Below the pieces are notes generated by a model that saw only the letters and a list, made by a program, of their open reading frames with translations, was not told the DNA's origin and made no database searches. A DNA stretch of 34,638 nucleotides from Snodgrassella alvi (GTDB lineage: Bacteria > Pseudomonadota > Gammaproteobacteria > Burkholderiales > Neisseriaceae): contig NZ_MDVC01000006.1 in the NCBI RefSeq assembly GCF_002777425.1, positions 1 through 34,638 on the forward strand, written 5' to 3'. Each line of letters begins with the position of its first letter. The first letter of the stretch is position 1. This document shows, piece after piece, positions 16,685-23,477 of this stretch. The position numbers and the translations under genes were made by a program.

Positions 16685-16716
16685 CAAAAACTAAAGCCCA
16701 CTCGTTAGAATGGGCT
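16685..16716 (-). terminator. Leader terminator before the first leftward gene (tL1-like)
   Basis: AGCCCA (16695-16700) pairs with TGGGCT (16711-16716), with a 10-base loop. On the - strand TTTAGTTTTT follows. It sits between the leftward promoter and the first gene, where lambda has tL1-like attenuation. Confidence 0.6.
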
Positions 16717-16763
16717 GCGATTTTTAAACTCGTTTCACACTTGTCTCAGATCTTTCGACAGCT

Positions 16764-16776
16764 TATTTAAAGAACA
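16764..16776 (-). promoter_or_regulatory. boxA-like antitermination element
   Basis: On the - strand the bases read TGTTCTTTAAATA, 9 of 12 identical to the rRNA boxA consensus TGCTCTTTAACA bound by NusB-S10. It lies in the untranslated leader of the leftward operon, before the terminator at 16685-16716. Function is inferred. Confidence 0.45.
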
Positions 16777-16859
16777 ATGAACAATCTATTGTCGCTATCA
16801 ACTTATGCAGCGTGGCAACCTAGCCTGTACTTCCTTTTGCTGCGTTTCCCCAGTTCTTT
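16769..16859 (-). ncRNA. Candidate structured leader RNA of the leftward transcript
   Basis: AAAGAAC (16769-16775) and GTTCTTT (16853-16859) are exact complements that could close a 91-base domain. GCAGC (16807-16811) and GCTGC (16839-16843) form an inner stem. The boxA-like element lies at its 5' edge on the + strand map. No known RNA family is recognised. Confidence 0.35.
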
Positions 16860-16864
16860 TTCAT
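16820..16864 (-). CDS. Leader mini-ORF (14 codons)
   Basis: ATG at 16864 opens MKKNWGNAAKGSTG and stops at 16820-16822. It starts about 32 bases after the predicted transcription start and lies inside the candidate structured RNA. An in-frame TTG upstream would add LHRTNTDTDDLS. No ribosome site is evident, so it may be a leader peptide or chance. Confidence 0.3.
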   Translation of the reverse strand: MKKNWGNAAKGSTG

Positions 16865-16902
16865 ACTGAGGTCATCGGTGTCTGTATTTGTTCGATGCAA
16901 CA

Positions 16903-16931
16903 AGTATAGAAAACTAAACAAGCAAGGTCAA
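16903..16931 (-). promoter_or_regulatory. Leftward early promoter PL with CI-type operator
   Basis: On the - strand TTGACC (16931-16926), a 17-base spacer and TATACT (16908-16903). The operator AGTATAG-AAAA-CTAAACA (16903-16920, + strand) overlaps the -10 and follows the NGTNNAG half-site of the three operators near 18731-18796. It should drive the whole leftward arm down to int. Confidence 0.75.
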
Positions 16932-16947
16932 TAATAAATTTAAAAAA

Positions 16948-17010
16948 ATATACATTATTTCCTTAAATTTATTATATACATTTGATTTTTAATTATAAAA
17001 ATGTATATAA
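16948..17010. repeat. AT-rich repeated half-sites, probable operator of the 17097 repressor
   Basis: ATATACATT occurs at 16948-16956 and 16974-16982. TTATATACATTT (16972-16983) and AAATGTATATAA (16999-17010) are a perfect 12-bp inverted repeat, with a 15-base spacer. These lie between the leftward promoter and the + strand repressor gene and differ from the NGTNNAG operators. Confidence 0.5.
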
Positions 17011-17019
17011 AACTATACT
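17002..17019. promoter_or_regulatory. Additional CI-type operator-like dyad
   Basis: TGTATAT-AAAA-CTATACT. The right half is identical to the strong half-site at 18790-18796, the left half deviates in its last base. It overlaps the end of the 16999-17010 repeat arm, so the two repressors may compete here. Confidence 0.4.
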
Positions 17020-17096
17020 CAAGAAGCTCCAGCCTCTGTAATATTTTTCATTGGTAAACATGTATAATTTATTATTTTTAACTAAGGAACATACAT

Positions 17097-17846
17097 ATGA
17101 ACAACCGAACACTGAGGCTGCGTTATTTAATTGAGCGAGGTTTTGGAGGTAGTCAAACTGCATTTGCAAAAGCAATTAAGCGCAATACTGCCCAAGTTAA
17201 TGCATTGGTTAAAGGCGGAGAGGTCAAAGGCGGTAAGAATCTTGGAGATGCTTTAGCATTATATATTGAGCGGACATTAGGGCTAGTAATAGGATGGTTT
17301 GATGAGCCAATTGACGGCGAGAACAGTCTTTCAAAGCCCAATAAAACAGACAACAAAATATTAGGCAAAAAAGCGGGCTTGTCGAGAGTGGGGTTTGTTG
17401 AGGCTTTCGATGAGTCAAATGATTTTCTGGATTGGGGGGTTGATATCCCGCTTTATACTGATATACGCCTATCAGCCGGCAATGGATTTTCGGCTGATAT
17501 TCAAGACTATAATAATTTAAAATTAAGATTTTCAACCAATATGTTGCGTCGTTATAATGTTAAACCTAATTATGCGGTATGCATTACTGTGGACGGAAGT
17601 AGCATGGAACCGGGGATGCCAGACGGAGCAATAGTTGGTATAAATACAGAAGATAAGATTCTTCGGAATGATAAGTTATACGCAATAAATTATGATGGGC
17701 TTTTGTGCATTAGAATTTTACGCAAACTTCCTAGTAGTAAAATATTGATTCAAAGTTATAATACAGCATTATACCCTAATGAAGAGGTTGGTATAGAAGA
17801 TGTAAGTATTATAGGGCGTATATTCTGGTGGTCTGTTTTTATTTGA
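17097..17846 (+). CDS. S24/LexA-like phage repressor with Arg in place of catalytic Lys
   Basis: The 249-residue protein has an N-terminal helix-turn-helix (about 5-65) and a LexA-like C-terminal domain. The self-cleavage bond Ala127-Gly128 lies in LSAGNGF and the nucleophile is Ser169 in DGSSMEPGMPDG. The position of the general-base Lys (VKRL in LexA) reads CIRILRK, so Arg206 replaces it. If the alignment holds, RecA-stimulated cleavage would be weak or lost. AAGGA precedes ATG at 17097 and TATAAT lies at 17063-17068. It faces the second repressor at 17987-18709 and has its own inverted repeats upstream. Confidence 0.85.
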   Translation: MNNRTLRLRYLIERGFGGSQTAFAKAIKRNTAQVNALVKGGEVKGGKNLGDALALYIERTLGLVIGWFDEPIDGENSLSKPNKTDNKILGKKAGLSRVGFVEAFDESNDFLDWGVDIPLYTDIRLSAGNGFSADIQDYNNLKLRFSTNMLRRYNVKPNYAVCITVDGSSMEPGMPDGAIVGINTEDKILRNDKLYAINYDGLLCIRILRKLPSSKILIQSYNTALYPNEEVGIEDVSIIGRIFWWSVFI

Positions 17847-17986
17847 AGTTAACGCATATTAATTTGTTTGTTTCATTGAAATATTATCTCCCTTTTATAT
17901 GATTTCAACATAACAGATCATAGAAGTTATTAGAAAGATAGAAAAACTAATTATAAGCAAACATGTAAGATGGAGGATAGATAGGA

Positions 17987-18709
17987 TTAAATATCTATAA
18001 AATCAAGTGGCAATGCTTTCCAAAATTTCCCATGAACAATTAAACGGTCAAGTTCATCTGGAGTAATCTCAAAGTCAGTATCCTTATATAACTCATTATC
18101 AGATATTACTTTAATAACTCCAGACTTCCCCCTTGCTAGGCGTTTGATATATGTATAACCATCAAAGGTAATTAAATAAACACCACTATCTTGGAATTTA
18201 TCTATATCAGTTTTAATTAAAGTAATTGAGCGTCTTGGGATGGTTGGTTCCATACTGTCGCCATCTGGTGGCATTAATTCAACACCATTTAGATTTTGTG
18301 TTCCAAGTAGTTCAACAAGAGCATTATTAGGAATTTCTATTGTTCTTAAAAGTTCGGGAAAATCCGGATTACAAGACCCGAAACCGCAGGATGCGCGCAT
18401 ATCATATAGTCTCAATATAGTTGTGTTGCTTTGTGTAGGTATTATTGTAGTTGACAAGGTGGTTGTGGTGACGTTTTCATTATCTCTACCTGATTTATAT
18501 TTATTTCCAGAGCCTTCTGCTAGCCATTGAGAAGAAAAATTTGTTTTCTTATCAAACTCTAATAATGGTTTTTTGCCTAGCCCAGTATCACCTTTGAACC
18601 ATTGATTAACTAGCCCTTTAGAAACCTTTGCAAAATCTGCTAAGTCTTGTTGCGTAACAAGCCCATGTTCTGACATTAATTCCTGTAAACGTTCTCTTAG
18701 TGTACTCAT
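17987..18709 (-). CDS. CI-like prophage repressor (HTH + S24 peptidase)
   Basis: The 240-residue product has an N-terminal Xre-type HTH (TQQDLADFAKVSKGLVNQWF, about 19-38), a Thr-rich linker and an S24 domain. The cleavage bond is Cys108-Gly109 in ASCGFG, the nucleophile Ser152 in GDSMEPT and the base Lys189 in YIKRLARG, so the autocleavage set is complete and SOS induction is expected. ATG at 18709 is used; a TTG three codons upstream is less likely. It is divergent from the Cro-like gene across three evenly spaced operator dyads, the lambda CI position. Confidence 0.9.
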   Translation of the reverse strand: MSTLRERLQELMSEHGLVTQQDLADFAKVSKGLVNQWFKGDTGLGKKPLLEFDKKTNFSSQWLAEGSGNKYKSGRDNENVTTTTLSTTIIPTQSNTTILRLYDMRASCGFGSCNPDFPELLRTIEIPNNALVELLGTQNLNGVELMPPDGDSMEPTIPRRSITLIKTDIDKFQDSGVYLITFDGYTYIKRLARGKSGVIKVISDNELYKDTDFEITPDELDRLIVHGKFWKALPLDFIDI

Positions 18710-18730
18710 GTCAAACAATCCCTTTTATTT

Positions 18731-18796
18731 TGTTCAGTAGTCTAAACAAAAAACCGTATAGTATGCTTGACTTGTTCTAGTATAGAAAACTATACT
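18731..18796. promoter_or_regulatory. Right operator: three 18-bp dyads at 24-bp intervals, with PR
   Basis: Dyads TGTTCAG-TAGT-CTAAACA (18731-18748), CGTATAG-TATG-CTTGACT (18755-18772) and AGTATAG-AAAA-CTATACT (18779-18796) start exactly 24 bases apart; every half-site fits NGTNNAG. The last is a perfect palindrome. The rightward promoter TTGACT (18767-18772), 18-base spacer, TATACT (18791-18796) is covered by the second and third dyads, so binding there would block it. Confidence 0.75.
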
Positions 18797-18827
18797 TAAT
18801 TTAAGTTTAATTCTTGAGGCGTAAGCT

Positions 18828-19016
18828 ATGCACACAAAAGACAATGAATTCATTGATGCACTAGGAGGCGTCACAAAAGTTGCAAAAATTTGTGGGATAA
18901 CGCGGGGAGCAGTTTCTCAATGGAGGCAACGAGGGATTCCTAAAGCCCAGCTCAACTATTTAAGAACACTGCATAAAGAAATGTACCTATACATATTTCA
19001 TGGAAGGGCTAATTAA
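18828..19016 (+). CDS. Cro-like / YdaS-type regulator
   Basis: This 62-residue helix-turn-helix protein (ALGGVTKVAKICGITRGAVSQWRQRGIP) matches the Cro/YdaS antirepressor fold. GAGG lies ahead of ATG at 18828. As first gene of the rightward operon it probably counters the CI-like repressor. The stop overlaps the next ATG as TAATG. Confidence 0.85.
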   Translation: MHTKDNEFIDALGGVTKVAKICGITRGAVSQWRQRGIPKAQLNYLRTLHKEMYLYIFHGRAN

Positions 19017-19327
19017 TGACAACTAAAACAGCCCAAGCAAGCCAGATTTTGAATAATCAAAATACAGAAGCAGCAGAGGTTGTGATTAACCTTGCTGCTA
19101 TTCGATATCAAGCGAAAAGATTACAAGCGCATTTTCTTAATGCTGGCTTTCAATTCAGCGATAGCGAGTTCTTTAATTTGGCTTTTGATTTTATCGAGAT
19201 CGTTTCTAGTAAAGACGTGCCCGCATTTATCGCACGGCAAGCCTATGAGCCGGGAAAAGTCGTTTTTTCCCCCTTTCTTCGTCTTAAGCCCTTTTTTGCC
19301 GCATTGAGGGCAAGACAGTGGTATTGA
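19016..19327 (+). CDS. Possible small protein, C-terminal two-thirds antisense to a zinc-ribbon gene
   Basis: ATG at 19016 overlaps the Cro-like stop (TAATG), which suggests coupled translation. The 103-residue product starts MTTKTAQASQILNNQNTEAA, a start shared with the protein at 19466 (MTTKAT). From 19121 on it runs exactly codon-against-codon with the - strand zinc-ribbon gene. Such a register often yields a false open frame, so the part beyond 19121 may be a shadow. No family is recognised. Confidence 0.4.
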   Translation: MTTKTAQASQILNNQNTEAAEVVINLAAIRYQAKRLQAHFLNAGFQFSDSEFFNLAFDFIEIVSSKDVPAFIARQAYEPGKVVFSPFLRLKPFFAALRARQWY

Positions 19328-19342
19328 ATTAGGTAAAGCCAT
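19121..19342 (-). CDS. Small zinc-ribbon protein (ECs_2282-like)
   Basis: The 73-residue product MALPNSIPLSCPQCGKKGLK ... LPCDKCGHVFTRNDL has two Cys-x2-Cys pairs, at Cys11/Cys14 and Cys37/Cys40, and a charged helical tail. This is the layout of small zinc-binding phage proteins of the ECs_2282 type. The ATG at 19342 has AAAGGG upstream. It is transcribed against the rightward early operon, which is unusual, and its function is unknown. Confidence 0.65.
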   Translation of the reverse strand: MALPNSIPLSCPQCGKKGLKTKKGGKNDFSRLIGLPCDKCGHVFTRNDLDKIKSQIKELAIAELKASIKKMRL

Positions 19343-19465
19343 GTAACACCCTTTCGGTAAATAGTTGTGTGAGAACGTCTATTTTACCACGGGCAAAGCG
19401 GAAAGACGCTTGACAGCCGGACAGACGGCGGTACGAAAAACACTGGTTAGAGCTGGAGGATGAAT

Positions 19466-19678
19466 ATGATGACAACTAAAGCAACTCAAATTTATCTGCA
19501 AGATGGTCAATCTGAGGTTGATTTTAAATTCAATGATGAATGGTGCCAGCTTAAAGAGCTGATTCGCTCCGGTAGGAAAGAGGAGGCGCATCGGTTATTG
19601 GATGTGCTAAGTGAAATATACCGAAACCGCCCGATTGAGGTTGTTGAGGCGTTGGAAGAGGAGATGGGGCTGAGATGA
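19466..19678 (+). CDS. Hypothetical small early protein
   Basis: The 70-residue acidic product includes DEWCQLKELIRSGRKEEAHR and IYRNRPIEVVEALEEEMGLR, predicted helical. GGAGG at 19455-19459 fits ATG at 19466 or 19469; the in-frame ATG at 19460 overlaps the ribosome site. Its position fits an early regulator, but no family is recognised. Confidence 0.6.
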   Translation: MMTTKATQIYLQDGQSEVDFKFNDEWCQLKELIRSGRKEEAHRLLDVLSEIYRNRPIEVVEALEEEMGLR

Positions 19679-19684
19679 ATAACA

Positions 19685-19713
19685 ATAAAAAAAAGCCCAC
19701 GGGACTGGGCTTT
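19685..19713. terminator. Terminator between early unknown gene and replication gene
   Basis: AAAGCCCA (19692-19699) and TGGGCTTT (19706-19713) form an 8-bp stem. The run of T residues is on the - strand side, so it is strongest for leftward transcripts, such as those antisense to 19466-19678; some rightward effect is possible. Confidence 0.55.
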
Positions 19714-19778
19714 CGGAAAACGGCTGTTTGGCAGTCGTTCAATTCTTTAAATAACTACAGTTAACTACAGGTGTAATT

Positions 19779-20930
19779 ATGACTTCAGTAGCAAATCTTG
19801 TCAATGATAACTCTTTAAAAATAGGCGATATTATCGGAGATGTTACATGTGCCTACAATCCGCGTCTGAAACGTATATGTAAGGGCGATATTAAGGCTGG
19901 GCTGGTTTTAAACCAGTTGCACTATTGGTGGCAGTACTGTACCAGTACGGCAAAGGGTTTTTATAAGTCTGTTAAGGAATTGGCTAGTGAACTGGATTTA
20001 AGTGAATATGCGGTACGTAAGTCTATTAAGCTGCTGGAAAGCCTTGGCTATATCCGGCGCAAGATTAAGAAGCTTGAGCATAGAACTTATTATCTGGTTG
20101 ATGAGGCTGCGATTAAAAAGGCTGCTGAGTGTTTTGATGCTGATAAAGCTGACAAGCCTAAATATCGTGTATTTACTGGTGTGCTTGGTCGCATTTGCCG
20201 AGGTGCAAAATATGACATTTCCCGAATGACGACATGTCGCAATTCGGGAGTGGTGACATGTGACAATTCGGGAGTGGCGACATGTCAACACTCGGGAGTT
20301 GCGACATGTGACAGTTCGTATAAAGAAGAGATTTATACAAAGAATTATTCAGAGAATTATTCAGAGATAGAGCGCGCTAGTGATTCTGAGGATTTTGAGT
20401 TAGTCCCAGATGGTGAACAGCCAGAATCGAATGATGATAATGCTGATGGTGTTGAGTATGCGCCAATAGGGCTGCATAAGAAATGTGGCTGGTGTGAAAA
20501 CTGGGTAATGCCGGATAAATATCTGGATTACGCGGCAGCTAAGGGGCTTGTTGGGACTGCGCTAGAGATTGAGATTGAGAAGTTTGTGAATTACTGGCTA
20601 TCTGGTGATGCTAAGGATTCCAAGAAGCGCAACTGGGAAGCTACATGGCGCAGATGGGTTTTAACGTGGTCAACTAGCAGTGCTGGCAGAATGAGTGCCA
20701 ATAAACGCCGGAATGAATGGGATTGTACTAATGCGCGCTATGTGGAGGTAAAACCGAATCTGCGGGTGTATGGGGTAGATGTTGGCGGACGCAGGGTGTT
20801 TGTTTCTGTTCTCGGAACAACTGGCGAATGGAAAGCGCCGAAATGGGAAGAGGTAGGCAATAGCTCAAGTGCTGATGAGTTGTTTATGGAAACTGTGCGT
20901 CTGTGGAATGAGGCTGATTATGGATGCTAG
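19779..20930 (+). CDS. Lambda O-like replication initiator containing iterons
   Basis: The 383-residue protein has an N-terminal winged helix (about 30-110: GLVLNQLHYWWQ, SVKELASELDLSEYAVRKSI, LLESLGYIRRK), typical of O-like initiators. A central segment of four eight-residue repeats (TCxxSGVA, about 151-180) is coded by the DNA iterons at 20231-20318. The C-terminal part ends in YWLSGDAKDSKKRNWEATWR with RWVLTW, the W-x3-W-R-x-W motif of phage replisome organisers that load helicase. The primase-helicase gene overlaps its end by 11 bases. Start at 19779 is the first ATG after the terminator. Confidence 0.85.
   Translation: MTSVANLVNDNSLKIGDIIGDVTCAYNPRLKRICKGDIKAGLVLNQLHYWWQYCTSTAKGFYKSVKELASELDLSEYAVRKSIKLLESLGYIRRKIKKLEHRTYYLVDEAAIKKAAECFDADKADKPKYRVFTGVLGRICRGAKYDISRMTTCRNSGVVTCDNSGVATCQHSGVATCDSSYKEEIYTKNYSENYSEIERASDSEDFELVPDGEQPESNDDNADGVEYAPIGLHKKCGWCENWVMPDKYLDYAAAKGLVGTALEIEIEKFVNYWLSGDAKDSKKRNWEATWRRWVLTWSTSSAGRMSANKRRNEWDCTNARYVEVKPNLRVYGVDVGGRRVFVSVLGTTGEWKAPKWEEVGNSSSADELFMETVRLWNEADYGC
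20231..20318 (+). repeat. Tandem 24-bp iterons, probable phage origin
   Basis: Units begin at 20231, 20255, 20279 and 20303 (the last partial, 16 bases). Each opens GACATGT and the first three contain TCGGGAGT. The AT-rich stretch 20317-20370 follows directly, which would serve as unwinding element. The repeats lie inside the initiator gene, as lambda ori lies inside gene O. Confidence 0.75.
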
Positions 20931-22761
20931 GGAGGTGTCTCAATTGCTGGCAGATAAGGCGTTGAGTGTGTCTGAGTATCTGCTCCCCAATGGCAGGAAA
21001 AATGGCAATGAGTGGTGCTGTGGCTCGGTTAATGGCGAGGAGGGGCAATCGCTAAAGGTGCATTTATCCGGCAGTAAGGCTGGTGTCTGGAAAGATTTTA
21101 GTGATCAGGACAAAGGTGGCGATTTGCTGGATTTGTGGGCAGCCTGTAGGGGATTAAGCTTTGTTGATGCGCTTAAGGATGCCTGTAAGTGGCTGGGGGT
21201 TGAGTTTTCTCCCAAGTTTTCAGTTGCCAGTAAAAAATCATTTACGCGCCCGTCTGTACGCTTGGGGGCGGTGATTCAGCCAAAAGAGGATGGTTATTTT
21301 GACAGGCGGCGCATTAATGGCAGTACGCTTAAAGCCTACAATGTGGCCAATCATGACAGGGAAATTGCTTTCCCGTTAATGGTTGAGGGGGTTATTTATA
21401 ACATCAAGTACCTGACACCACGGCGTAAGGGTGAGGAGAAAAACCGCTGGCGACAAGAATCAAACTGTGAGCCATGTTTGTTTGGGTGGCAGGTAATCAC
21501 GCCTGATGACGATAAGGTTGTGATTACTGAGGGTGAAATTGATGCTTTGAGCGTTTTTCAGTCTGGGGTAAAGGCGCTGTCTATGCCTAGTGGCGCTAAA
21601 AATCTGGAGTGGATTGAATACGACTGGGAGCGGTTGCAGCAGTTTAGGGTGATTTATCTGGCCTTGGATAATGATGACCCGGGACAGTTGGCCACGATGG
21701 AGGTTTTGCAACGGCTTGGTGAACACCGGTGCAAGTTGGTTGATTGGGGCGATTTTAAAGATGCTAATGAGTGCCTGTGTAAGGCTGGTGAAGCTGCTGT
21801 ACTGGATGCCATAGTCAGTGCCAAGTACAAAAAACCGGAAGATTTAAAAAACGCCATTGAGTACGCGGACATTTTGTTTCAGGATTTTAATGGATTACTT
21901 GAGACTGCCGCAGGTAATACTACGCCATTTGTTGGGATGAAAGATTTTAAGTTTGGCATGGATCAGTTGACGGTATGGACTGGTTACAGTGGGCACGGCA
22001 AAAGCCAGCTATTGGGGTATTGCATGTGTGAAATGATACTGAGGCAGAAAGAACGCATTTGTTTGTTTTCCGGGGAGATGAAGCCCTACAAGGTATTAAA
22101 TCGCATGGTTAGGCAGGTATGTGGAAAGCAGCGCCCTGATATTGCGGATTTAACAGAGGCATTAAATTTGCTATCTGGCGGGATGAATATCAATGGTGAG
22201 CGTTGCACGGAAGACAATGGCAATGAATCTGGCGGGCTGTGGATATATGACGTTAATGGCGCCGCCAGTCTGGAAAGGATGCTCAATGTATTTAAATATG
22301 CCAAGCAACGATATAACTGCCGTCATTTTGTTATTGATAGCTTGATGATGTTGGGGGTGGCTGAGAGTGATGTGGACAGGCAGAAAAAGATAGCGGAAAT
22401 GCTGCGGGATTTTAAATCCCAAAACAATATACATATCCATCTTGTTGCTCACCCTCGTAAGCCTGATAACGGCGATGAATCCAAGCCTCCCAACAAGCAT
22501 GATGTCAGGGGGTCGGCGGGGATTACTGATCTTGCTGATAATGTTTTGGTTGTGTGGAGGAATAGTGATGCTACAGGTTACGGGACAGACCCGGATGCCA
22601 AGCTTATTTGTCAAAAACAACGCGATTCGGGTTATCAGCCCATGGTTAATCTGTTTTTTGACCGTGAAAGCTGCCAATACCATGAGCGTGAAAGGGAAGC
22701 CATTAGCATGATTACAGGTGAAAGAGTTCGGCGGGATTTTAAGTCACAGCTTGTGCGATGA
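20920..22761 (+). CDS. Phage primase-helicase (Toprim + DnaB-like)
   Basis: This 613-residue protein begins with a primase-like module; GSKAGVWKDFSDQDKGGDLL is the usual N-terminal segment of phage primases. A Toprim domain follows with EGEIDALSV (about residue 208) and LALDNDDPGQ. The C-terminal RecA-like helicase has Walker A GYSGHGKSQ (about 353) and Walker B HFVIDSLMML. The layout is that of T7 gp4-type bifunctional enzymes that prime and unwind at the phage fork. ATG at 20920 overlaps the end of the initiator gene, so they are coupled. Confidence 0.9.
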   Translation: MDAREVSQLLADKALSVSEYLLPNGRKNGNEWCCGSVNGEEGQSLKVHLSGSKAGVWKDFSDQDKGGDLLDLWAACRGLSFVDALKDACKWLGVEFSPKFSVASKKSFTRPSVRLGAVIQPKEDGYFDRRRINGSTLKAYNVANHDREIAFPLMVEGVIYNIKYLTPRRKGEEKNRWRQESNCEPCLFGWQVITPDDDKVVITEGEIDALSVFQSGVKALSMPSGAKNLEWIEYDWERLQQFRVIYLALDNDDPGQLATMEVLQRLGEHRCKLVDWGDFKDANECLCKAGEAAVLDAIVSAKYKKPEDLKNAIEYADILFQDFNGLLETAAGNTTPFVGMKDFKFGMDQLTVWTGYSGHGKSQLLGYCMCEMILRQKERICLFSGEMKPYKVLNRMVRQVCGKQRPDIADLTEALNLLSGGMNINGERCTEDNGNESGGLWIYDVNGAASLERMLNVFKYAKQRYNCRHFVIDSLMMLGVAESDVDRQKKIAEMLRDFKSQNNIHIHLVAHPRKPDNGDESKPPNKHDVRGSAGITDLADNVLVVWRNSDATGYGTDPDAKLICQKQRDSGYQPMVNLFFDRESCQYHEREREAISMITGERVRRDFKSQLVR

Positions 22762-22763
22762 TG

Positions 22764-22814
22764 ATGTCAAGTTTAGGAAAGAGCGAAGAGTTAAAGGGTA
22801 TATTTGATGATTAG
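22764..22814 (+). CDS. Mini-ORF between primase-helicase and late regulator
   Basis: Reads MSSLGKSEELKGIFDD and stop; two further ATG codons lie in frame just upstream and overlap the helicase stop. Its own stop overlaps the next start (ATGATTAG). It may be a coupling ORF or the start of a lost gene. No family is recognised. Confidence 0.25.
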   Translation: MSSLGKSEELKGIFDD

Positions 22815-23232
22815 TAAGATTGAGATAGACACTGCTGCGGATGTGCTGGCTGCGTATGAGCGAACTATGGCCGATCGGAAGAGGCAAGGGCATTGTCTGA
22901 GTGCTGAATGGCGCTACGGGAAAGAGAAAGTTATCAGGGAATATGCTTTTGATGGTGTGCACTACAAGCCTGAGGTGTTTGCATTGGTAAGAGGTGCGTT
23001 GTCGTTATTGGCACAAAACAATCGGGAGGCGTTTAATGTGCTAGGTATTGAGTATGGGCGCAAGAGCCACTACTTTAAGCGCCGTTCAATCACTGCACGC
23101 CATCGTGCTATGGTTAATAGGGGCGCATGGGCTGAACAGGTAGAAAGGGCGTTAATGCTGTTTTGGGCATATATGCAACATTGTGAAAATTTTGATAAAT
23201 ATTTTTTTAATTCACCCTTGCACATGACTTGA
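22807..23232 (+). CDS. Hypothetical protein in late-regulator (Q) position
   Basis: The 141-residue basic product includes ADVLAAYERTMADRKRQGHC, EYGRKSHYFKRRSITARHRA and GAWAEQVERALMLFWAYMQ. Its place, after replication genes and before a terminator and the packaging module, is where antiterminator Q or related late activators sit. No Q family is recognised for certain, so the role is inferred. ATG at 22807 overlaps the mini-ORF stop. Confidence 0.55.
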   Translation: MISKIEIDTAADVLAAYERTMADRKRQGHCLSAEWRYGKEKVIREYAFDGVHYKPEVFALVRGALSLLAQNNREAFNVLGIEYGRKSHYFKRRSITARHRAMVNRGAWAEQVERALMLFWAYMQHCENFDKYFFNSPLHMT

Positions 23233-23274
23233 ATATTTAGTATATTTCTAATCACTAATCTGTTTTTTTCCTTT

Positions 23275-23319
23275 TTAATGCCGGTGGCAGCTTTGCTGCA
23301 CCCACAAGAAAGGCATTAA
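23275..23319 (+). ncRNA. Candidate structured RNA before the late terminator
   Basis: TTAATGCC (23275-23282) and GGCATTAA (23312-23319) pair exactly. Inside, GCAGC and GCTGC (23287-23291, 23295-23299) close a TTT loop, extended by GGT/ACC with one bulge. The unpaired ACAAGAAA remains on the 3' side. No known family is recognised. Confidence 0.4.
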
Positions 23320-23357
23320 CATTTTCTCCTTTTAAGTTGATAAACTTTACTACTACG

Positions 23358-23386
23358 CCCGCCGTCTCCCTGGCGGGTTTTTTTTA
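23358..23386 (+). terminator. Terminator after the late-regulator gene
   Basis: CCCGCC (23358-23363) and GGCGGG (23372-23377) with an eight-base loop, followed by eight T residues. A late antiterminator would have to act across it. Confidence 0.85.
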
Positions 23387-23477
23387 TTGGGCGTCTGTAT
23401 GTGGTTAGCTATTGCACATATAGGGCGTTGATAGCATGTGATAATGAGCACCTAATTTTTTTCATAAAACCCATCTT

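Noticed and set aside
20231-20318. CRISPR-like array
   Set aside because: Units are directly adjacent without spacers and lie in frame inside a replication gene; these are iterons.
22171-22683. 170-residue ORF on the - strand
   Set aside because: Lies wholly inside the primase-helicase gene, has no ribosome site and no domain; shadow.
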